A stretch of 64,000 nt of DNA from an uncultured Prevotella sp. (GCA_900554695.1 USHV01000009.1:13968-77967); one strand, 5' to 3'. Shown: positions 35,735-45,143, numbered from the stretch's first letter. Made by a program: numbers and translations. The notes: generated by a model from the sequence alone, not told the origin.

Positions 35735-35917
35735 CATCAAAATTGCGAAATATGGAAATAAAGGTTTCCGCGATTGTCCTTTTTGTCGGTAAGTGGTACT
35801 TCTGCCGTCTTAACGGCGGCTTTTTCGGGCTCTTGGGGCATATTATGGTGCCGTTGTTTGCGGCAGTCGGCGCCTGCCGTGCCGCCTTCTTAGGCGGTTG
35901 AAGGGGTGGGTGTGGCC

Positions 35918-35944
35918 GTGCGCCTTATGCGGAGTGGGCGCACG
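35918..35944. other. hairpin downstream of the HAD gene
   Basis: CGTGCGCC (35918-35925) pairs with GGCGCACG (35937-35944). No T run on the minus strand, so a weak terminator candidate at best. The adjoining GC-rich gap holds other short inverted repeats (for example CCGCC-TTCTTA-GGCGG). Confidence 0.4.
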
Positions 35945-35955
35945 ACGCCTGCTTG

Positions 35956-36582
35956 TCAGTCTTTTGTCTGTGCCGTGCTGCCGGTGAGCACATTTATCTG
36001 GTGTGCCGTGTCCGCCGCACTCTTGAACACAATGCCGTGCATTCCCAGCCGGCGTGCGGTGGCTATGTTGGCCTCCTTGTCGTCGATGAAGATCGATTCC
36101 TCCGGCTTCAGGTTGTATCGGTCGAGCAGTATGTGGTATATCCGCGGCTCGGGTTTCACCTCTTTCTCGATGCCCGACACCACCACGCCTTCGAAAAGCG
36201 ACAGGAAGTCGAAGCGCTCGTAAGCCACGTGTATGTTCTCCGCCGACCAGTTGGTGAGGCCGTACAGATGGTAGCCCTCGTTCTTCAGTATGCGCAGCAG
36301 CGCCACACTCTCGGGCTTCTCGCTGTGCAACATCTCTCCCCAGTGCAACGGAAACATCTCTATCGCCTCGCTGAACTCCGGATGCTTGGCCTTGAGCTCG
36401 GCTACGCCTTCGGCATAGGTGCGTCCGCGGTCGTTCTCAAGATTCCACTCGTCGTTGCATACGTTGGCGAGAAAATACTCCATTCGCTCGTCGTTGTTGA
36501 AGTAGCCGCGGTAGTAGTAGCGGCTGTTCCAATCGACGAGCACTCCTCCGAAATCGAATACGATGTTCTTTATCTGTGACAT
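35956..36582 (-). CDS. HAD-IA phosphatase (YihX-like)
   Basis: 208 residues. Motif I is NIVFDFGGVLVDWN, motif II is LYGLTNWSAENI, motif III is KPEPRIYHIL and motif IV is SIFIDDKEANIATARRLG. The DFGGVLVDW form with a small helical cap is the YihX/2-haloacid-type group; E. coli YihX acts on alpha-glucose 1-phosphate. Substrate here unknown. A -7 box TATATTTG lies at 36651-36644 on the minus strand, with an AATCATG-TGGT-CATGATT dyad at 36623-36640 near the transcript start. Confidence 0.87.
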   Translation of the reverse strand: MSQIKNIVFDFGGVLVDWNSRYYYRGYFNNDERMEYFLANVCNDEWNLENDRGRTYAEGVAELKAKHPEFSEAIEMFPLHWGEMLHSEKPESVALLRILKNEGYHLYGLTNWSAENIHVAYERFDFLSLFEGVVVSGIEKEVKPEPRIYHILLDRYNLKPEESIFIDDKEANIATARRLGMHGIVFKSAADTAHQINVLTGSTAQTKD

Positions 36583-36622
36583 TTCTGTGTGGTTGTGGAT
36601 GGTGTTTCTATGAATAGCTGAT

Positions 36623-36651
36623 AATCATGTGGTCATGATTATGCAAATATA
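36623..36651 (-). promoter_or_regulatory. promoter box and start-site dyad of the HAD gene
   Basis: TATATTTG at 36651-36644 (minus strand), followed by the inverted repeat AATCATG-N4-CATGATT at 36640-36623, which would be the first bases of the transcript or an operator. Confidence 0.55.
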
Positions 36652-36731
36652 TAAATTCGTCGGCACAACGGCAAATTGTCGCCTGAGTTTTTGATGGGCG
36701 CGGGTCAAAGTGGCTTGAAAATGTCTCGAAC

Positions 36732-37177
36732 TGCATAAATATACATTTCCGGCTTGACTTTTTTTTGACAAAATATTTTCGTAAAATAGAAGTGAACAAA
36801 TGTTAATGCGCAAACGAAAAAGGCTCTTTCGCATTTTCACGGGTCGAAAAATTCCGGTTCGTGAGCCCGATTTTTGAGCCTCGGATTGCGAAATGGGCTT
36901 TATCGGCTTTCGGAAAAGGCTCTTTTGCATGCCGATATGGGCTTTATCAGGTGCTGAAATGGGCTTTATTGAGTGACGAAATGGGCTCTTTCGCAAGGCG
37001 GTAAGATACGGATGGAATGACAAAAAAACGTATTGCGCTGACTGACAGTGCGTTGCGTAAAGTCTCTGAGAATGGGCTGTACGCGGCCGAAGGAGCCTTT
37101 GCACGCAAATATTCGATTCTCGTGAAGTTGACGATGTATAAATATTCATCCGCCGCTGAGTTTTGCATAAATATTCA
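36732..37177 (-). mobile_element. 446-bp MITE-like element, second subtype, copy E
   Basis: Bounded by TGCATAAATATACA (36732-36745) and TGCATAAATATTCA (37164-37177), with another TGTATAAATATTCA at 37135-37148. Inside are a tail-type segment (TTGACAAAATATTTTCG), a 22-bp array with six in-register units at 36888-37019 (core GAAATGGGCTTTATCG), and a leader segment with CGAATATTTGCGTGC on the minus strand. Shares array core and tail motif with copies A-C, and leader and end motif with 58243-58671. It lies in the gap 36583-37337. Confidence 0.8.
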
Positions 37178-37261
37178 TTTCCCGTCTCCGGCTATTCCGT
37201 GCGCCGGATGATGATTGCCGGAGCGCTGCCTGCGGACTGCAGTGCGGTGGAATTATGGCAT

Positions 37262-37305
37262 AAAAAAAGACGCTTTCTGCCGCCCGTAAGGCAGCGGAAA
37301 GCGTC
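37262..37305 (-). terminator. intrinsic terminator of glnN
   Basis: On the minus strand GACGCTTTC (37305-37297) pairs with GAAAGCGTC (37277-37269), with further GC pairing inside, followed by seven Ts. Confidence 0.9.
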
Positions 37306-37337
37306 ATGAGTATGATATTTTTCTGTAGGCTCACATA

Positions 37338-39527
37338 TTATTTTATGAACAGCAGCTCGCGGTATTTAGGCAGAGTCCACAGCTCGTCAGAAACGATGAG
37401 CTCCAGTTTGTCGATGTGACGGCGTATGGAGTCGAGTTTCGGAGCTACGGTGTCGTGATATGCTATCGCCTTCTCGCGGCAGTTCTCTATCTTGTTTGCT
37501 ACCTTGCGTGCATTGATGAGTTCCTCCACTCCGGTCTCTATTATCTGTGTGCGCTGTGCTATCTCTTCTATTATCTTCTTGTTGCGTGCTGTCAGCTCGT
37601 CGGCCTTCTCCTTGGGGAAGATGTCGTACATGCTCTGTACGTTCTTTGCCAGCTGGCTCTGATAGTGTGTGCAGACTGGGATGATATGGTTCATGGTGAG
37701 GTCGCCCATTACTCTTGCCTCAATCTGTATGCGCTTTGTGTAGGTCTCCCATTTCACCTCGTTGCGTGCCTCGAGCTCCTTGCGGTTCATCACGTTGAGG
37801 CTCTCGAACATCTTGATGCTGTCCTCGTCGAGGTAGCGGTCGAAGATTACCGGGCACGAAGTCTCGCAGTCGAGTCCGCGGCGCTTGGCTTCCTCTTTCC
37901 ACTCGTCAGAATATCCGTTGCCCTCGAATATGATAGGCTTGCAGGTCTTCACGTCTTCTCTCAGCACGTCTATTATTGCGCTCATCTTGTCCTCGCCTTT
38001 GGCTATGAGTGCGTCAACGCGCTCCTTGAAGTTGTTGAGAGCCTCTGCCACGGCCGAGTTGAGCACGATCATGCCCGATGCGCAGTTGGCTTCAGAACCT
38101 ACGGCGCGGAATTCGAAGCGGTTACCTGTGAATGCGAATGGAGAAGTACGGTTGCGGTCGGTGTTGTCGATGAGCAGTTCCGGAATCTCAGGTATGTCGA
38201 GCTTCAGTCCCTGTTTGCCTTCCACGTTGAAGAGCGACTGCTTGTCGGCTTTCTCTATGTGCTCGAGCAGATGGCTGAGCTGGTGGCCGAGGAACGAAGA
38301 GATGATTGCCGGTGGTGCCTCGTTGGCGCCCAGACGGTGTGCGTTTGTGGCGCTCATGATGCTGGCCTTGAGCAGTCCGTTGTGCTTGTATACACCCATG
38401 AGTGTCTCGACGATGAACACTGCGAAGCGCAGGTTGTCCTCAGGAGTCTTTCCGGGAGCGTGGAGCAGTATGCCGGTGTCGGTTGACATACTCCAGTTGT
38501 TGTGCTTGCCCGAGCCGTTGATGCCTGCGTATGGTTTCTCGTGCAGCAGTGCTCTGAATCCGTGGCGGCGCGCAACCTTCTTCATGAGCGACATGAGCAG
38601 CATGTTGTGGTCTACGGCCAGGTTTGTCTCTTCGTATATAGGTGCTATCTCAAACTGGTTGGGCGCAACCTCGTTGTGACGGGTCTTGCACGGTATGCCC
38701 AGCTCGAGGGCCTGAATTTCGAGGTCTTTCATGAAAGCCTGCACACGTTCCGGAATTGTTCCGAAGTAGTGGTCGTCCATCTGCTGGTTCTTTGCCGAGT
38801 CGTGACCCATGAGGGTGCGTCCGGTGAGCAGCAGGTCGGGGCGTGCTGAGTAGAGTCCTTCGTCAACGAGGAAATACTCCTGTTCCCATCCCAGGTTGCA
38901 GATAACCTTTTTCACGTCGGGATAGAAATAATGGCAAACAGCCACAGCTGCCGTGTCGGCTGCGTGCAGGGCGCGCAGCAGCGGAGCCTTGTAGTCGAGG
39001 GCCTCGCCCGTGTATGATATGAAGATTGTAGGGATGCAGAGAGTGTCGTCGATGATGAACACCGGTGAAGTCGGGTCCCATGCCGAGTAGCCGCGTGCCT
39101 CGAAGGTGTTGCGTATTCCTCCGCTCGGGAAAGAGCTTGCGTCGGGTTCCTGCTGAACGAGCAGCTTACCTGAGAATTCCTCTATCATGCCTCCCTTGCC
39201 GTCGTGCTCGATGAAAGCGTCGTGTTTCTCGGCAGTACCTTCCGTAAGTGGCTGGAACCAGTGCGTGTAGTGTGTCACTCCGCGCTCCACAGCCCATTGT
39301 TTCATTCCTTCGGCCACTGCGTCGGCTATTGAACGGTCGAGCGGTGTGCCGTTGTCAATGACGTCGATGAGCTGTTCATATACGTCGCGCGGCAGGTATT
39401 TGTACATTTTCGCACGGTTGAACACATTCTTGCCGAAATATTCCGAAGGACGTTCGGCAGGAGGAATGACTTCTTGCGGCTTCTTCTTGAAAGCTTCGGC
39501 CACAACCTCAAATCTTAAGTTTGCCAT
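37338..39527 (-). CDS. glnN: glutamine synthetase type III
   Basis: 729 residues, the size of GSIII enzymes (about 80 kDa), much longer than type I. N terminus ends in PAERPSEYFGKNVFNRAKM; the catalytic part includes GGMIEEFSGKLLVQQEPDASS, QEYFLVDE, KTRHNEVAPNQFE and NGSGKHNNWSMSTDTG, all typical of GSIII in Bacteroidota. It makes glutamine from glutamate, ammonia and ATP, as a dodecamer in the cytoplasm. The single-gene unit has its own -7 box (TAACTTTG, minus strand, 39624-39617) and terminator. No PII or sensor gene is adjacent. Confidence 0.96.
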   Translation of the reverse strand: MANLRFEVVAEAFKKKPQEVIPPAERPSEYFGKNVFNRAKMYKYLPRDVYEQLIDVIDNGTPLDRSIADAVAEGMKQWAVERGVTHYTHWFQPLTEGTAEKHDAFIEHDGKGGMIEEFSGKLLVQQEPDASSFPSGGIRNTFEARGYSAWDPTSPVFIIDDTLCIPTIFISYTGEALDYKAPLLRALHAADTAAVAVCHYFYPDVKKVICNLGWEQEYFLVDEGLYSARPDLLLTGRTLMGHDSAKNQQMDDHYFGTIPERVQAFMKDLEIQALELGIPCKTRHNEVAPNQFEIAPIYEETNLAVDHNMLLMSLMKKVARRHGFRALLHEKPYAGINGSGKHNNWSMSTDTGILLHAPGKTPEDNLRFAVFIVETLMGVYKHNGLLKASIMSATNAHRLGANEAPPAIISSFLGHQLSHLLEHIEKADKQSLFNVEGKQGLKLDIPEIPELLIDNTDRNRTSPFAFTGNRFEFRAVGSEANCASGMIVLNSAVAEALNNFKERVDALIAKGEDKMSAIIDVLREDVKTCKPIIFEGNGYSDEWKEEAKRRGLDCETSCPVIFDRYLDEDSIKMFESLNVMNRKELEARNEVKWETYTKRIQIEARVMGDLTMNHIIPVCTHYQSQLAKNVQSMYDIFPKEKADELTARNKKIIEEIAQRTQIIETGVEELINARKVANKIENCREKAIAYHDTVAPKLDSIRRHIDKLELIVSDELWTLPKYRELLFIK

Positions 39528-39616
39528 TGTTTTTAAGAGTTGTTATGTTTGTTTTGTTTCGTGCATCAGCTTGCATGCACAGGCTTGCAACGTGTGGCGT
39601 TAGGGCTGCCACGGTG

Positions 39617-39624
39617 CAAAGTTA
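39617..39624 (-). promoter_or_regulatory. -7 box of glnN
   Basis: TAACTTTG on the minus strand, 90 bases upstream of the glnN start codon; no clear -33 TTG at standard distance. Confidence 0.55.
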
Positions 39625-39671
39625 AGTTTTTTTTGTCAAATAACCGCCATTGTAGGCGTTCTGATATAATC

Positions 39672-39722
39672 AAAAAATGCGGCGCACCGTTTTGGCATAT
39701 CATTTATAATCGGTGCGTCGCA
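39672..39722 (-). terminator. intrinsic terminator of the dapF-dapL operon
   Basis: On the minus strand TGCGACGCACCG (39722-39711) pairs with CGGTGCGCCGCA (39689-39678), then six Ts. One G-T step in the stem. Confidence 0.9.
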
Positions 39723-39742
39723 TATGTAGCCGTCGGCAGTGG

Positions 39743-40978
39743 TCAGCGTCCGGCCCATGCTGTTATACGTTGCATGGCCTCGTGGCAGTCCTCACGGCGT
39801 CCGAAGGCGGTGAGTCTCACGTATCCTTCGCCGCTCGGTCCGAAGCCTGCGCCCGGAGTACATACAACGCCTGTGGCGTAGAGCATCTGCTCGAAGAACT
39901 TGCGGCTCGGCGTGTTTTCCGGCGTCTTGAGCCAGATGTAAGGCGCGTTGCGGCCTCCATAGACCTCCATGCCGGCGTTCTTGAGCGCCTCGAGCATGTA
40001 TGCCGCGTTGTCCATGTAGTATGCTATAGTCTCTTTTATCTGTTTCTTTCCTTCCGGAGTGTAGATGGCCTCGGCAGCTCTCTGGCTGATGTAGCTTGTT
40101 CCGTTGAACTTGGTGCTCTGTCTGCGGTTCCACAGATGGTTGAGCTCCACGCGGTTCTTGTTGTCGAGAGTGGCTGCGGTCACTTCCTTAGGTATTACGG
40201 TGTATCCGCAGCGCACGCCGGTGAATCCTGCCGTCTTTGAGTAGCTTCGGAACTCGATGGCCACCTTGCGCGCTCCCTTTATCTCGTATATTGAGTGTGG
40301 TATGTCGTCGTCCTGTATGTATGCCTCGTATGCGGCGTCGAAGAGCAGCAACGTGTCGTTCTCCAGGGCGTAGTCAACCCAGCGGCGCAGCTGGTCTTTG
40401 GTGAGCACTGTTCCCGTAGGGTTGTTCGGGTAGCAGAGGTATATCATGTCGACACGGTGGTCGGGTATCTGCGGTGTGAAGTTGTTCTCGGCTGTGCAGG
40501 GCATGTAGTTCACGTTGCTCCATTTGCCGTCTGTGAGCACTCCGGCGCGTCCGCACATCACGTTGGAGTCGATATATACGGGATAGATAGGGTCGGTCAC
40601 GCCTATGCTGTTGTCCCATCTTACAATCTCGCCGATGTTTCCTGTGTCGCTCTTTGCTCCGTCGTTCACGAATATCTCGTCTATGTCGAGACGCACTCCG
40701 CGCGGCAGGAAGTCGTTCTTAATGATTGCTTCGCGCAGGAAGTCGTATCCGTGTTCCGGACCGTAGCCCCTGAATGTCGCAGCCGATGCCATTTCGTCAA
40801 CGGCCTTGTGCATTGCTTCGATGACAGCCGGGCACAGAGGGCGGGTCACGTCGCCTATTCCCAGGCTTATCACTTTTACCTTAGGGTGTGACAGCTTGAA
40901 GGCATTCACCTTCTTGGCAATATCGTCGAAGAGATAATTGTCGGACAGTTTCAGATAATGTTCGTTTACTAATGCCAT
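39743..40978 (-). CDS. dapL: LL-diaminopimelate aminotransferase
   Basis: 411 residues, PLP fold type I. N terminus LVNEHYLKLSDNYLFDDIAKKVNAFKL and VISLGIGDVTRPL are DapL signatures; the PLP lysine is in SYSKTAGFTGVRCGYTVIP (near residue 248). Converts tetrahydrodipicolinate directly to LL-diaminopimelate, bypassing the succinylase or acetylase branches. It follows dapF by 31 bases, so the two successive enzymes toward meso-diaminopimelate and lysine are made together. Confidence 0.95.
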   Translation of the reverse strand: MALVNEHYLKLSDNYLFDDIAKKVNAFKLSHPKVKVISLGIGDVTRPLCPAVIEAMHKAVDEMASAATFRGYGPEHGYDFLREAIIKNDFLPRGVRLDIDEIFVNDGAKSDTGNIGEIVRWDNSIGVTDPIYPVYIDSNVMCGRAGVLTDGKWSNVNYMPCTAENNFTPQIPDHRVDMIYLCYPNNPTGTVLTKDQLRRWVDYALENDTLLLFDAAYEAYIQDDDIPHSIYEIKGARKVAIEFRSYSKTAGFTGVRCGYTVIPKEVTAATLDNKNRVELNHLWNRRQSTKFNGTSYISQRAAEAIYTPEGKKQIKETIAYYMDNAAYMLEALKNAGMEVYGGRNAPYIWLKTPENTPSRKFFEQMLYATGVVCTPGAGFGPSGEGYVRLTAFGRREDCHEAMQRITAWAGR

Positions 40979-41009
40979 ATATATATGATGTTTTTATATG
41001 TTTGTTATT

Positions 41010-41852
41010 TCAAAGATAAATCTCGCCGTCGAACACAAATTCGGCTCCTCCTGTCAGATATACGTGGTTGTCAGCCTCGTTCCATTCAATGTGCAGCTCG
41101 CCGCCGTCCATCACGATGGTGCTCTTGCGGCTGGCACGGCCTGTAAAAGCGGCCGCCACAGCCGTGGCACATGCTCCCGTGCCGCACGCCATGGTCACTC
41201 CGCTTCCTCTCTCCCATACTCTTGTTCTTATTGTGTCTTTTCCTGTTATCTGGGCAAACTCGATGTTGCAACGCTGCGGGAACGCTGCGTTGTGCTCGAG
41301 CTCGCTGCCGTATTTCACGATGTCAATGTTCTCGACATCATCGGTGAATATCACGAAATGAGGGTTTCCCATCGACACGAATGTGCCGTTGAATGTGCGG
41401 AATGCTGCTGTCAGCCGTCCGCACGACGTCTCGTCATACTGAGCCGGGCACGAGAGTGCGGGCTCAAGCATGTCCACCGTCACGCTCTCGGTCTTTCCTT
41501 CGGCGTCGAGACTGAGCTTCAGGATCTTTATTCCCGACAGAGTGCTCAGGCGTATTGTTGTCTTCTGTGTCAGATTCTTGTCGTGCACGTATTTTCCTAT
41601 GCACCTTGACGCGTTGCCGCACATCATCGCTTCGGAGCCGTCGGCGTTGAAAATGCGCATTGAGAAGTCGGCGTCGATGCCTGCCTCAGGCTTTCCTATG
41701 AGCACAAGACCGTCGCCTCCGATGCCCGTGTGGCGGTCGCTGAGCTTTATTGCGGTCTTTTCCGGGTCCGGTATTTCGTACAGCGATGTGTCGATATAGA
41801 TGTAGTCGTTGCCTGCACCGTGCATCTTGGTGAATCTGACTGGATTTTTCAT
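41010..41852 (-). CDS. dapF: diaminopimelate epimerase
   Basis: 280 residues from the ATG at 41852 (MKNPVRFTKMHGAGNDYIYID); an earlier in-frame start at 41903 overlaps the promoter box and is rejected. The two catalytic Cys regions are present: MMCGNASRCIGKYV (near residue 75) and MACGTGACATAVAA (near residue 222). Interconverts LL- and meso-diaminopimelate for cell wall and lysine. First gene of the dapF-dapL operon. -7 box TATTTTTG at 41908-41901 (minus strand). Confidence 0.95.
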   Translation of the reverse strand: MKNPVRFTKMHGAGNDYIYIDTSLYEIPDPEKTAIKLSDRHTGIGGDGLVLIGKPEAGIDADFSMRIFNADGSEAMMCGNASRCIGKYVHDKNLTQKTTIRLSTLSGIKILKLSLDAEGKTESVTVDMLEPALSCPAQYDETSCGRLTAAFRTFNGTFVSMGNPHFVIFTDDVENIDIVKYGSELEHNAAFPQRCNIEFAQITGKDTIRTRVWERGSGVTMACGTGACATAVAAAFTGRASRKSTIVMDGGELHIEWNEADNHVYLTGGAEFVFDGEIYL

Positions 41853-41900
41853 TTTGTCTGTTTTTATTTGTTCTGTTCCACCTTTTAATAAAGGCATTTG

Positions 41901-41908
41901 CAAAAATA
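41901..41908 (-). promoter_or_regulatory. -7 box of dapF-dapL
   Basis: TATTTTTG on the minus strand, about 50 bases before the dapF start. Confidence 0.6.
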
Positions 41909-42052
41909 CGACAAATTGGCAAGAAACTTGCGGATTGCCGGCCTAAATAATTATTTATTTTATATGTAAATTACGATTTATCAAAATTATGATGCTTTAT
42001 TGTTCAATCTGTAAGCAAAATTAAGCTGAACGGCCGATAAGTTATATCCGGC

Positions 42053-42140
42053 GACTGTTTTTCATGTTGTCGAGGAATGAGTTACGTAATGTTGCGGCGT
42101 GAGTTACGGCATGTCGTGGCATAAGTTCCGGTATGTTGCG
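42053..42140. repeat. 22-bp tandem array, 4 units, core GAGTTACGGTATGTTGCG
   Basis: Units start at 42053, 42075, 42097 and 42119. Units 2-4 share (G/A)AGTT(A/C)CG-(T/G)(A/C/T)ATGT(T/C)G; the first only keeps CATGTTGTCG. It lies in the divergent gap 41853-42320 between dapF and the receptor gene. Nothing else is visible there except a -7 box TATATTTG at 42237-42244 for the receptor. Confidence 0.8.
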
Positions 42141-42236
42141 GTGAGGCTTGTGTGAGAAGTGTTTACGGGTTTTGCGGAGATGTATCGCGGAATGGTTTTG
42201 TTGTTAAAAAAATATAAATATAATGCATCCGTTGTT

Positions 42237-42244
42237 TATATTTG
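42237..42244 (+). promoter_or_regulatory. -7 box of the first beta-barrel receptor gene
   Basis: TATATTTG, 77 bases before the start codon at 42321. Confidence 0.6.
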
Positions 42245-42320
42245 ACAGTCTCTTGCGTATAAGTTTTTAGAGCACCCAAAAAACGAAATAAAGAAAATAA
42301 AAACTAAAATATTTGAAGAG

Positions 42321-44837
42321 ATGAAATTCAGAACGAGAATGTTGATGATGATGTTTGTCATCTGCTCAACGGTGGCGGCGCAGACCGGTGCCGTGTCTTT
42401 CAAGTTGAAAGGTGTACTGCTCGACTCGCTGACCAATGACGGAGAAGCGTATGCCACGGTGTCGGTGGCAAGCAAGAAAACGCCGTCGGAACCTGTGGCA
42501 AAGCAGGTGACAGACAAGAAAGGAGGTTTTGTGATGAACCTGAAAGGTGCAGGCGACTACGTAGCGACGCTCACATCGATGGGCCGTCAGCCTGTTGTCA
42601 GGGAATTCAAGGCTCCGGCCGACGGTGGAACGGTGGATCTGGGAACAATGTATGTGCACGATGCCGCCAACGAGCTCAAGGGTGTCGAGGTGGTGGTGCA
42701 GAAACCGTTGGTGAAGTCGGACATCGACAAGATAGAATATAACATAGCCGACGACCCTGACTCAAAGTCGAACACGATGCTCGAAATGCTGCGCAAGGTG
42801 CCGCTCGTGACGGTAGATGGGGATGACAACATAAAGGTGAACGGCAGCAGTTCGTTCAAGGTTTATGTCAACGGACGCCCCAACAACATGATGAGCAACA
42901 ACCCGAAGGAGGTGCTTAAAAGCCTTCCGGCAAACAGCGTGAAGCGTATTGAGGTGATAACCAACCCCGGACCGAAATACGATGCCGAGGGAGTGGGCGG
43001 CATACTTAATATCATAACCGAGGGCAGCGGCCTTGTGGGATACACCGCTACGGCGTCTGCCAACGTGAACAACCGCGGACAGGGAGGCGGACTGTTCGGC
43101 ACTGTGAAGAGCGGAAAGCTCACTGTCAGCGTAAACTATAACTACAGCAACACCAACCGTCGACCCAGTAACAACAGCTGGAGCAAGCGTGAGAGCATAG
43201 GCGAGATAGACGAAAACTCGTCGGATGTCGAGTCGACCGGCTCGCAAAAGAGCAGATCCAACTTCCAGTATGGTTCGTTGGAAGCCAGCTACGAGATTGA
43301 CACGCTGCGTCTGGTAAGCATGTCTTTCGGTATGTATGGCGGTGGAAACAAGGGCAGATCCACAAACACCACCAATGCCACATCGCCTCTTACGGGCAAC
43401 CCTATATACGGTTACACGTCGCATAATATAACGAACAACAGCTGGTCTTCCATCAACGGCGGCATAGACTATCAGCGACTTTTCCATGTGAAAGACCGTA
43501 TGCTGACCTTCTCTTACAGGATAAACTCGAATCCGGACAGCTCTGACGGCAGTTTCTATTACTCGGACATGAGTGCCGACGACAGCTGGCTCGACTTCCT
43601 GCACCGCATGAACGAGCAGCGCAACAAGGGCGAGGAGAATACGTTGGAGAACACTTTCCAGGTGGATTTCACGACGCCTATCGACACGATACACACCGTT
43701 GAGGCCGGTCTGAAATACATTATGCGCAACAATAAGTCGAACGACGACCGCTACCAGAGGCAGGCTGGAAGCGACGGAGAGTATGTGTTCTCCGACGATT
43801 ACAGCTCGCATTTCAGACACAACAACGACATTCTGGCGGCTTATGTGGGCTATGGCATCAAGCTGAAAAGATTCTCCGGCCGTCTGGGATTGCGTTATGA
43901 GCACACCATTCAGGACGTGAAATATCTCTTGGGACGCGGCGATGACTTCCGCAAAGACTTCGACGACCTGGTGCCTTCTGCGAGTGTCGGCTACAAGATT
44001 ACGGACATGTCGAACCTCCGTCTCGGCTATAACATGCGTATATACCGCCCGGGCATATATGTGCTCAACCCTTATATAGACGACAGCAACCCTACAAGCA
44101 TAAGTCAGGGTAACCCTAATCTGGACAGCGAGAAGAGCCATGCGTTCAGCCTGTCGTACAACAACTTCACGCCGAATCTGAGTCTGAGCGTCTCCACACG
44201 CTATGCGTTCACCAACAACAGCATTCAAAATCTGTCGCAATACATCAACGATACGGAAATTCCGGGATTGCTGAATCCTACGGGAAAGGACGTGATGTAT
44301 CAGACATACAAGAACATAGGAAAGACCAGAAGCCTCGACTTCAGCGCGTATGTCAACTGGAACATCACTACGAACACGCGTTTTTACACCAATCTGAACG
44401 GCGGTTACAACTATCTGTCCGACGGCAACGGACTGAGCAACCACGGCTGGATGATGTTCTACTATGCCGGTCTTCAGCAGACATTCCCCTACGACTGGCG
44501 CATCGGAATAAGCACTTCGGGCCAGACGCCTTACATCTCTCTCCAGGGCAAGGGCAGCAGTTACTTCAACTACGGAGTGAATGTCTATAAGTCGTTCATA
44601 GACAAACGCCTCACCATATCGCTGTTCGCAAACGATTTCTTCACCCCGAAAAGGAAATCAACGTCAACACTCGAGAGCACCAACTTCACCTCCAACAGCT
44701 GGTATGAATATACTTCCATGCGTTACGGAGTGAGCGTAAGTTTCCGCATCGGCAAGCTTACGGCGAGCGTGAAGAAGGCAGCCCGCACCATCACCAACGA
44801 CGATGTGAAGGGCGGCGGAAACAATGGTCAGCAATAA
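42321..44837 (+). CDS. outer-membrane beta-barrel receptor (TonB-dependent receptor-like)
   Basis: 838 residues. Signal peptide (MKFRTRMLMMMFVICSTVAAQ), a carboxypeptidase-regulatory-like domain at about 25-115 (VLLDSLTNDGEAYATVSVASK), a TonB plug domain at about 130-225 (DPDSKSNTMLEMLRKVPLVTVDGDDNIKVNG, VIT(N)PGPKYDAEGVGG), then a barrel to the end. It is the outer-membrane protein type seen without SusD partners, so glycan uptake of the Sus type is unlikely. Substrate unknown. Probably monocistronic; a short hairpin and T run follow at 44851-44870. Confidence 0.85.
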   Translation: MKFRTRMLMMMFVICSTVAAQTGAVSFKLKGVLLDSLTNDGEAYATVSVASKKTPSEPVAKQVTDKKGGFVMNLKGAGDYVATLTSMGRQPVVREFKAPADGGTVDLGTMYVHDAANELKGVEVVVQKPLVKSDIDKIEYNIADDPDSKSNTMLEMLRKVPLVTVDGDDNIKVNGSSSFKVYVNGRPNNMMSNNPKEVLKSLPANSVKRIEVITNPGPKYDAEGVGGILNIITEGSGLVGYTATASANVNNRGQGGGLFGTVKSGKLTVSVNYNYSNTNRRPSNNSWSKRESIGEIDENSSDVESTGSQKSRSNFQYGSLEASYEIDTLRLVSMSFGMYGGGNKGRSTNTTNATSPLTGNPIYGYTSHNITNNSWSSINGGIDYQRLFHVKDRMLTFSYRINSNPDSSDGSFYYSDMSADDSWLDFLHRMNEQRNKGEENTLENTFQVDFTTPIDTIHTVEAGLKYIMRNNKSNDDRYQRQAGSDGEYVFSDDYSSHFRHNNDILAAYVGYGIKLKRFSGRLGLRYEHTIQDVKYLLGRGDDFRKDFDDLVPSASVGYKITDMSNLRLGYNMRIYRPGIYVLNPYIDDSNPTSISQGNPNLDSEKSHAFSLSYNNFTPNLSLSVSTRYAFTNNSIQNLSQYINDTEIPGLLNPTGKDVMYQTYKNIGKTRSLDFSAYVNWNITTNTRFYTNLNGGYNYLSDGNGLSNHGWMMFYYAGLQQTFPYDWRIGISTSGQTPYISLQGKGSSYFNYGVNVYKSFIDKRLTISLFANDFFTPKRKSTSTLESTNFTSNSWYEYTSMRYGVSVSFRIGKLTASVKKAARTITNDDVKGGGNNGQQ

Positions 44838-44850
44838 GACTGCGTAATCT

Positions 44851-44870
44851 GCCGCCGCATGCGGCTTTTC
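44851..44870 (+). terminator. short terminator after the first receptor gene
   Basis: CCGC-CGCAT-GCGG type hairpin (44852-44864) followed by CTTTTCTC. The stem is short, so activity is uncertain. Confidence 0.45.
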
Positions 44871-44923
44871 TCGGCTCACCGGATGGATGAGTGAGGAAAG
44901 GGGAAGTATCATTTTGGGCTTGG

Positions 44924-45120
44924 TTTCAACCTTCGACAGGGTTGAGACTTGGTGACGTGTGCGCTTCATTACATCTTTAAGCACATATTGACACACATAA
45001 AAGGAACTTGCTGAATAGAAATTCAGCGAGGCGGGAATCATACGTCATAAAAAACAATTTTATGACTTCGCTTCGGATGAAATATAAAGTGTTGGAATTA
45101 TAAAATCCTTGGATAAGGAT
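44924..45120 (+). promoter_or_regulatory. leader region with four hairpins before the second receptor gene
   Basis: TTTCAACC...GGTTGAGA (about 44924-44947), GCTGAAT-AGAA-ATTCAGC (45010-45027), GTCATAAAA-AACAA-TTTTATGAC (45044-45066) and ATCCTT-GGAT-AAGGAT (45105-45120) lie in series in the 306-base gap. None is followed by a T run. No match to a riboswitch I know. A -7 box was not identified with confidence. Confidence 0.6.
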
Positions 45121-45143
45121 ATGATTTATAAAATCAGGAAAAT

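Noticed and set aside
37135..37177. True ArgR operators
   Set aside because: TGYATAAATATWCA boxes resemble the E. coli ARG box, but they sit at element ends away from arginine genes and vary in spacing (29-30 or 22 bp); kept as boundary boxes only.
42762..44444. Long minus-strand open frame opposite the first receptor gene
   Set aside because: It mirrors the codon pattern of a clear receptor gene and encodes no recognisable protein; it is an antisense shadow.
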